A stretch of DNA of 7,780 nt from JAFARZ01 sp035651595 (GTDB lineage: Bacteria > Actinomycetota > Actinomycetes > Streptosporangiales > Streptosporangiaceae), in the NCBI GenBank assembly GCA_035651595.1, contig DASRFJ010000013.1:1-7780 (forward strand), in the 5' to 3' direction. A program made the translations under genes and the position numbers. Positions within the stretch are counted from its first letter, which is position 1. Each line of letters opens with the position of its first letter. The notes under the pieces were generated by a model that saw nothing but the letters and a program-made list of their open reading frames with translations, was not told the origin of the DNA and did not search any database. Below, piece by piece: positions 6,189 through 7,780 of the stretch.

Positions 6189-7094
6189 ATGCAGCGTGAC
6201 CCGGAAGAGCTATTCGAGCTGACGCAGGCGGCCCCGGAGGTCGCGGGCGCGCCGCTCTTGCATCACCTTGAAGGCTTCATCGATGCGGGCGGCGCGGGCC
6301 GCCTGCTCGCCGAGCACCTGCTGCAGGACTACGAACACGAGACCATCGCGCGGTTCGACGCGGACCGGCTGATCGACTACCGGTCCCGTCGGCCGCTGAT
6401 GACGTACGAGAACAGCCACTGGGAGAGCTACGAGACGCCCGACCTGACGCTGCATCTGATCCACGACGCGGCGGACAAGCCGTTCCTCCTGCTCAACGGC
6501 CCGGAGCCGGACCACGAGTGGGATCTGTTCACCGCCGCGGTACTCCGGCTGACCGAGCGGCTCGGTACCGGCCCGGCGATCGGGTTCCTCGGCATCCCGG
6601 CCGGGGTGCCGCACACCCGCCCGCTCGGCGTGATCGGGCACGGCACGAGGGAGGGCCTGGTCACCGGCTCACAGCGGCTGCCGAACCGGATCCAGCTGCC
6701 GGGCAGCGCGGCGGCGCTGCTCGAGCTGCGGTTCGGCGAGGCAGGCCGGGATGCGATCGGGTTCGCGGTCCAGGTGCCGCACTACCTGGCTCAGGCCGTC
6801 TACCCGGCGGCGGCGCTGGTGCTGCTCGGCGAGGTGGCCCAGTTCGCCGGGCTCGACCTGCCGGGGGTAGACCTGCGCGTCGCCACCGAGCGCACCCAGG
6901 AAGCCATCGAGCACCAGGTCGCCGAATCCCAGGAGATCGCCGAATTGGTCCGCGCGCTCGAGCAGCAGTACGACAGCGCCGCGCAGACCGAAGGGCTGCT
7001 CGCCGACGGCGAGGAAGTGCCCACCGGCGAGGAGCTCGCCGCCCAGTTCGAGCAGTTCCTGGCGGACCAGCAGAAGCCCCCCGAGGGGTTCTAG
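6189..7094 (+). CDS. PAC2-family protein (proteasome assembly chaperone 2-like)
   Basis: A 301-residue member of the PAC2 (DUF75) family found throughout actinobacteria; the fold is related to archaeal/eukaryotic proteasome-assembly chaperones and to nucleoside phosphorylase-like proteins, but the bacterial function is not settled. Typical blocks are HHLEGFIDAGGAGRLLAEHL (25-44), FDADRLIDYRSRRPLMTY (56-73), PFLLLNGPEPDHEW (98-111), FLGIPAGVPHTRPLGVIGHG (133-152), PGSAAALLELRFGEAG (171-186) and VQVPHYLAQAVYPAAALVLL (194-213). The last 70 residues are a charged helical region (about 231-265, probable coiled coil) and an acidic tail ending PPEGF, which is not an HbYX proteasome-docking motif. 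It starts 35 nt after ugpC with only a distant, weak Shine-Dalgarno (AGGGA at 6165-6169), so it may be cotranscribed with ugpC or use a promoter around TGTAAT (6182-6187). No proteasome gene is nearby. Confidence 0.88.
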   Translation: MQRDPEELFELTQAAPEVAGAPLLHHLEGFIDAGGAGRLLAEHLLQDYEHETIARFDADRLIDYRSRRPLMTYENSHWESYETPDLTLHLIHDAADKPFLLLNGPEPDHEWDLFTAAVLRLTERLGTGPAIGFLGIPAGVPHTRPLGVIGHGTREGLVTGSQRLPNRIQLPGSAAALLELRFGEAGRDAIGFAVQVPHYLAQAVYPAAALVLLGEVAQFAGLDLPGVDLRVATERTQEAIEHQVAESQEIAELVRALEQQYDSAAQTEGLLADGEEVPTGEELAAQFEQFLADQQKPPEGF

Positions 7095-7100
7095 CGGGGG

Positions 7101-7143
7101 TGCGGGGGGTAGTCCCCCCCGCAAGCCAGCAGAGCGGGGTTTT
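7101..7143. terminator. GC-rich overlapping hairpins between convergent PAC2 and M24 peptidase genes
   Basis: TGCGGGGGG (7101-7109) is complementary to CCCCCCGCA (7115-7123), giving a 9-bp stem with a 5-nt loop, starting 6 nt after the PAC2 stop. A second, mutually exclusive pairing is possible: CCCCGC (7117-7122) with GCGGGG (7134-7139), followed directly by TTTT (7140-7143), the more classical form for plus-strand termination. The first hairpin can work in both directions. The T-run overlaps the peptidase stop codon (7142-7144). Confidence 0.7.
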
Positions 7144-7780
7144 AGACCACGACCAGCTCACGGGGCACGTTGTTCAGGCGCTCCATGCCGTCCGCGGTGC
7201 ACACCACGATGTCCTCGATGCGCGCGCCGTGCGGGCCCGGGTAGATCCCCGGCTCGACGGAGAACGCCATGCCCGGCTCCAGTACCTGATCGTTGCCGGA
7301 CACGATGTACGGGTCCTCGTGCGTCTCCAGCCCGATGCCGTGCCCGGTGCGGTGGATGAACTGATCCCCGTACCCGGCCGCGGTGATCGGCTCGCGCGCG
7401 GCGGCATCCACCGACTCGCAGGTCACCCCCGGGCGGACCGACTGGCACGCCGCCTCCTGCGCGGCCCGCAGCACCTCGTAGTAGGCGCCGAACTCCGGCG
7501 GCGGCTCCCCCACCGCGTACACCCGGGTGCAGTCCGAGCAGTACCCGGACGGCATCGTGCCGCCGATGTCCACGACAACCGCGTCGCCGTGCTCCAGCAC
7601 GCGATCCGACACCTCGTGATGCGGGCTGGCGCCGTTCGGCCCGGATCCCACGATGGTGAAGTCCACGCTGGCGTGACCTTCCGCGAGAATCGCTTCGGCG
7701 ATCTGTCGAGCCACAGCTCGTTCTGATATGCCGGGTTTGAGCCAGCCAGGGACCTGCGCGTGCACGCGGTCGATGGCGGC
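7142..7780 (-). CDS. M24-family metallopeptidase (Xaa-Pro aminopeptidase/PepQ-like), 5' end outside the window
   Basis: The C-terminal 212 residues of a pita-bread-fold aminopeptidase that would remove N-terminal residues, typically next to proline, using two metal ions. All five metal ligands are visible (counted from the right window edge): Asp71 in VVVDIGGTMPSGYCSD, Asp83 in SDCTRVY, His147 in HRTGHGIGLETHEDPY, Glu176 in MAFSVEPGIY and Glu189 in ARIEDIVV. The conserved SGPNGASPHHE block (46-56) is also present, and the protein ends with LVVV and a TAA. The reading frame stays open to the edge (AAIDRV), so the true start and the N-terminal creatinase-like domain lie beyond 7780. A GTG at 7765 is only an internal codon. 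The catalytic half looks intact. It is convergent with the PAC2 gene, with 47 bp between the stop codons, and shows no obvious functional link to it. Confidence 0.93.
   Translation of the reverse strand, partial: AAIDRVHAQVPGWLKPGISERAVARQIAEAILAEGHASVDFTIVGSGPNGASPHHEVSDRVLEHGDAVVVDIGGTMPSGYCSDCTRVYAVGEPPPEFGAYYEVLRAAQEAACQSVRPGVTCESVDAAAREPITAAGYGDQFIHRTGHGIGLETHEDPYIVSGNDQVLEPGMAFSVEPGIYPGPHGARIEDIVVCTADGMERLNNVPRELVVV

Noticed and set aside
6518..7726. Plus-strand open frame of 402 codons spanning the PAC2 and M24 genes
   Set aside because: It crosses two real genes in another frame and strand, as well as the terminator hairpins, and shows no recognisable domain.

Overview
This is a GC-rich chromosomal window from an actinomycete. 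The evidence is strong G/C bias at third codon positions, frequent GTG/TTG starts, an actinobacterial-type protein O-mannosyltransferase, a MsiK/UgpC-lineage sugar ABC ATPase and an actinobacterial PAC2-family protein. The order Pseudonocardiales or Streptomycetales is plausible, but the genus cannot be fixed from sequence alone. I see no phage, plasmid, tRNA, rRNA or CRISPR signature. Most of the window is housekeeping or transport genes with their regulators.

Layout. On the left (minus strand) lies the 5' part of a protein O-mannosyltransferase gene that runs off the window (1-473), preceded by a RimJ/RimL-type GNAT acetyltransferase (540-1058). A short divergent promoter region leads to a DinB-superfamily gene on the plus strand (1126-1617). 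That gene converges, across a strong 15-bp-stem hairpin (1648-1701), on a 14-TM DHA2 drug-efflux MFS gene (minus, 1712-3235). The MFS gene is divergent from a TetR-family repressor with an SbtR-like C-terminal region (3468-4040). The 232-bp gap between them holds several perfect or near-perfect dyads and looks like a classical repressor/efflux-pump switch.

The repressor gene converges on an Lrp/AsnC regulator (minus, 4318-4758). Between them sits a remarkable 74-bp imperfect palindrome (4159-4232). It has 18-bp core arms with a single mismatch, outer TGTxAGAAAAG arms sharing the same symmetry axis, and a CACGCT repeat on both sides. It is either a MITE-like or palindromic dispersed element, or a bidirectional terminator. 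The Lrp gene is divergent from an ugpC/msiK-type sugar-transport ATPase (4915-6153); the 156-bp gap is AT-rich and carries five exact TAACG/CGTTA words. A PAC2-family gene follows 35 bp downstream (6189-7094). It converges, over GC-rich hairpins, on an M24 aminopeptidase P-like gene that enters from the right edge (7142-7780).

How the genes relate. The MFS/TetR pair is one likely functional module (self-regulated efflux). The Lrp/ATPase pair is a second, more tentative one (control of a multi-transporter energising subunit). The remaining genes look independent. Three genes (mannosyltransferase, lrp, ugpC) lack a Shine-Dalgarno sequence but have a TANNNT hexamer 6-7 nt before the start codon, which suggests leaderless mRNAs. 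The most unusual signal in the window is the 74-bp palindrome. I see no convincing new multi-gene system.
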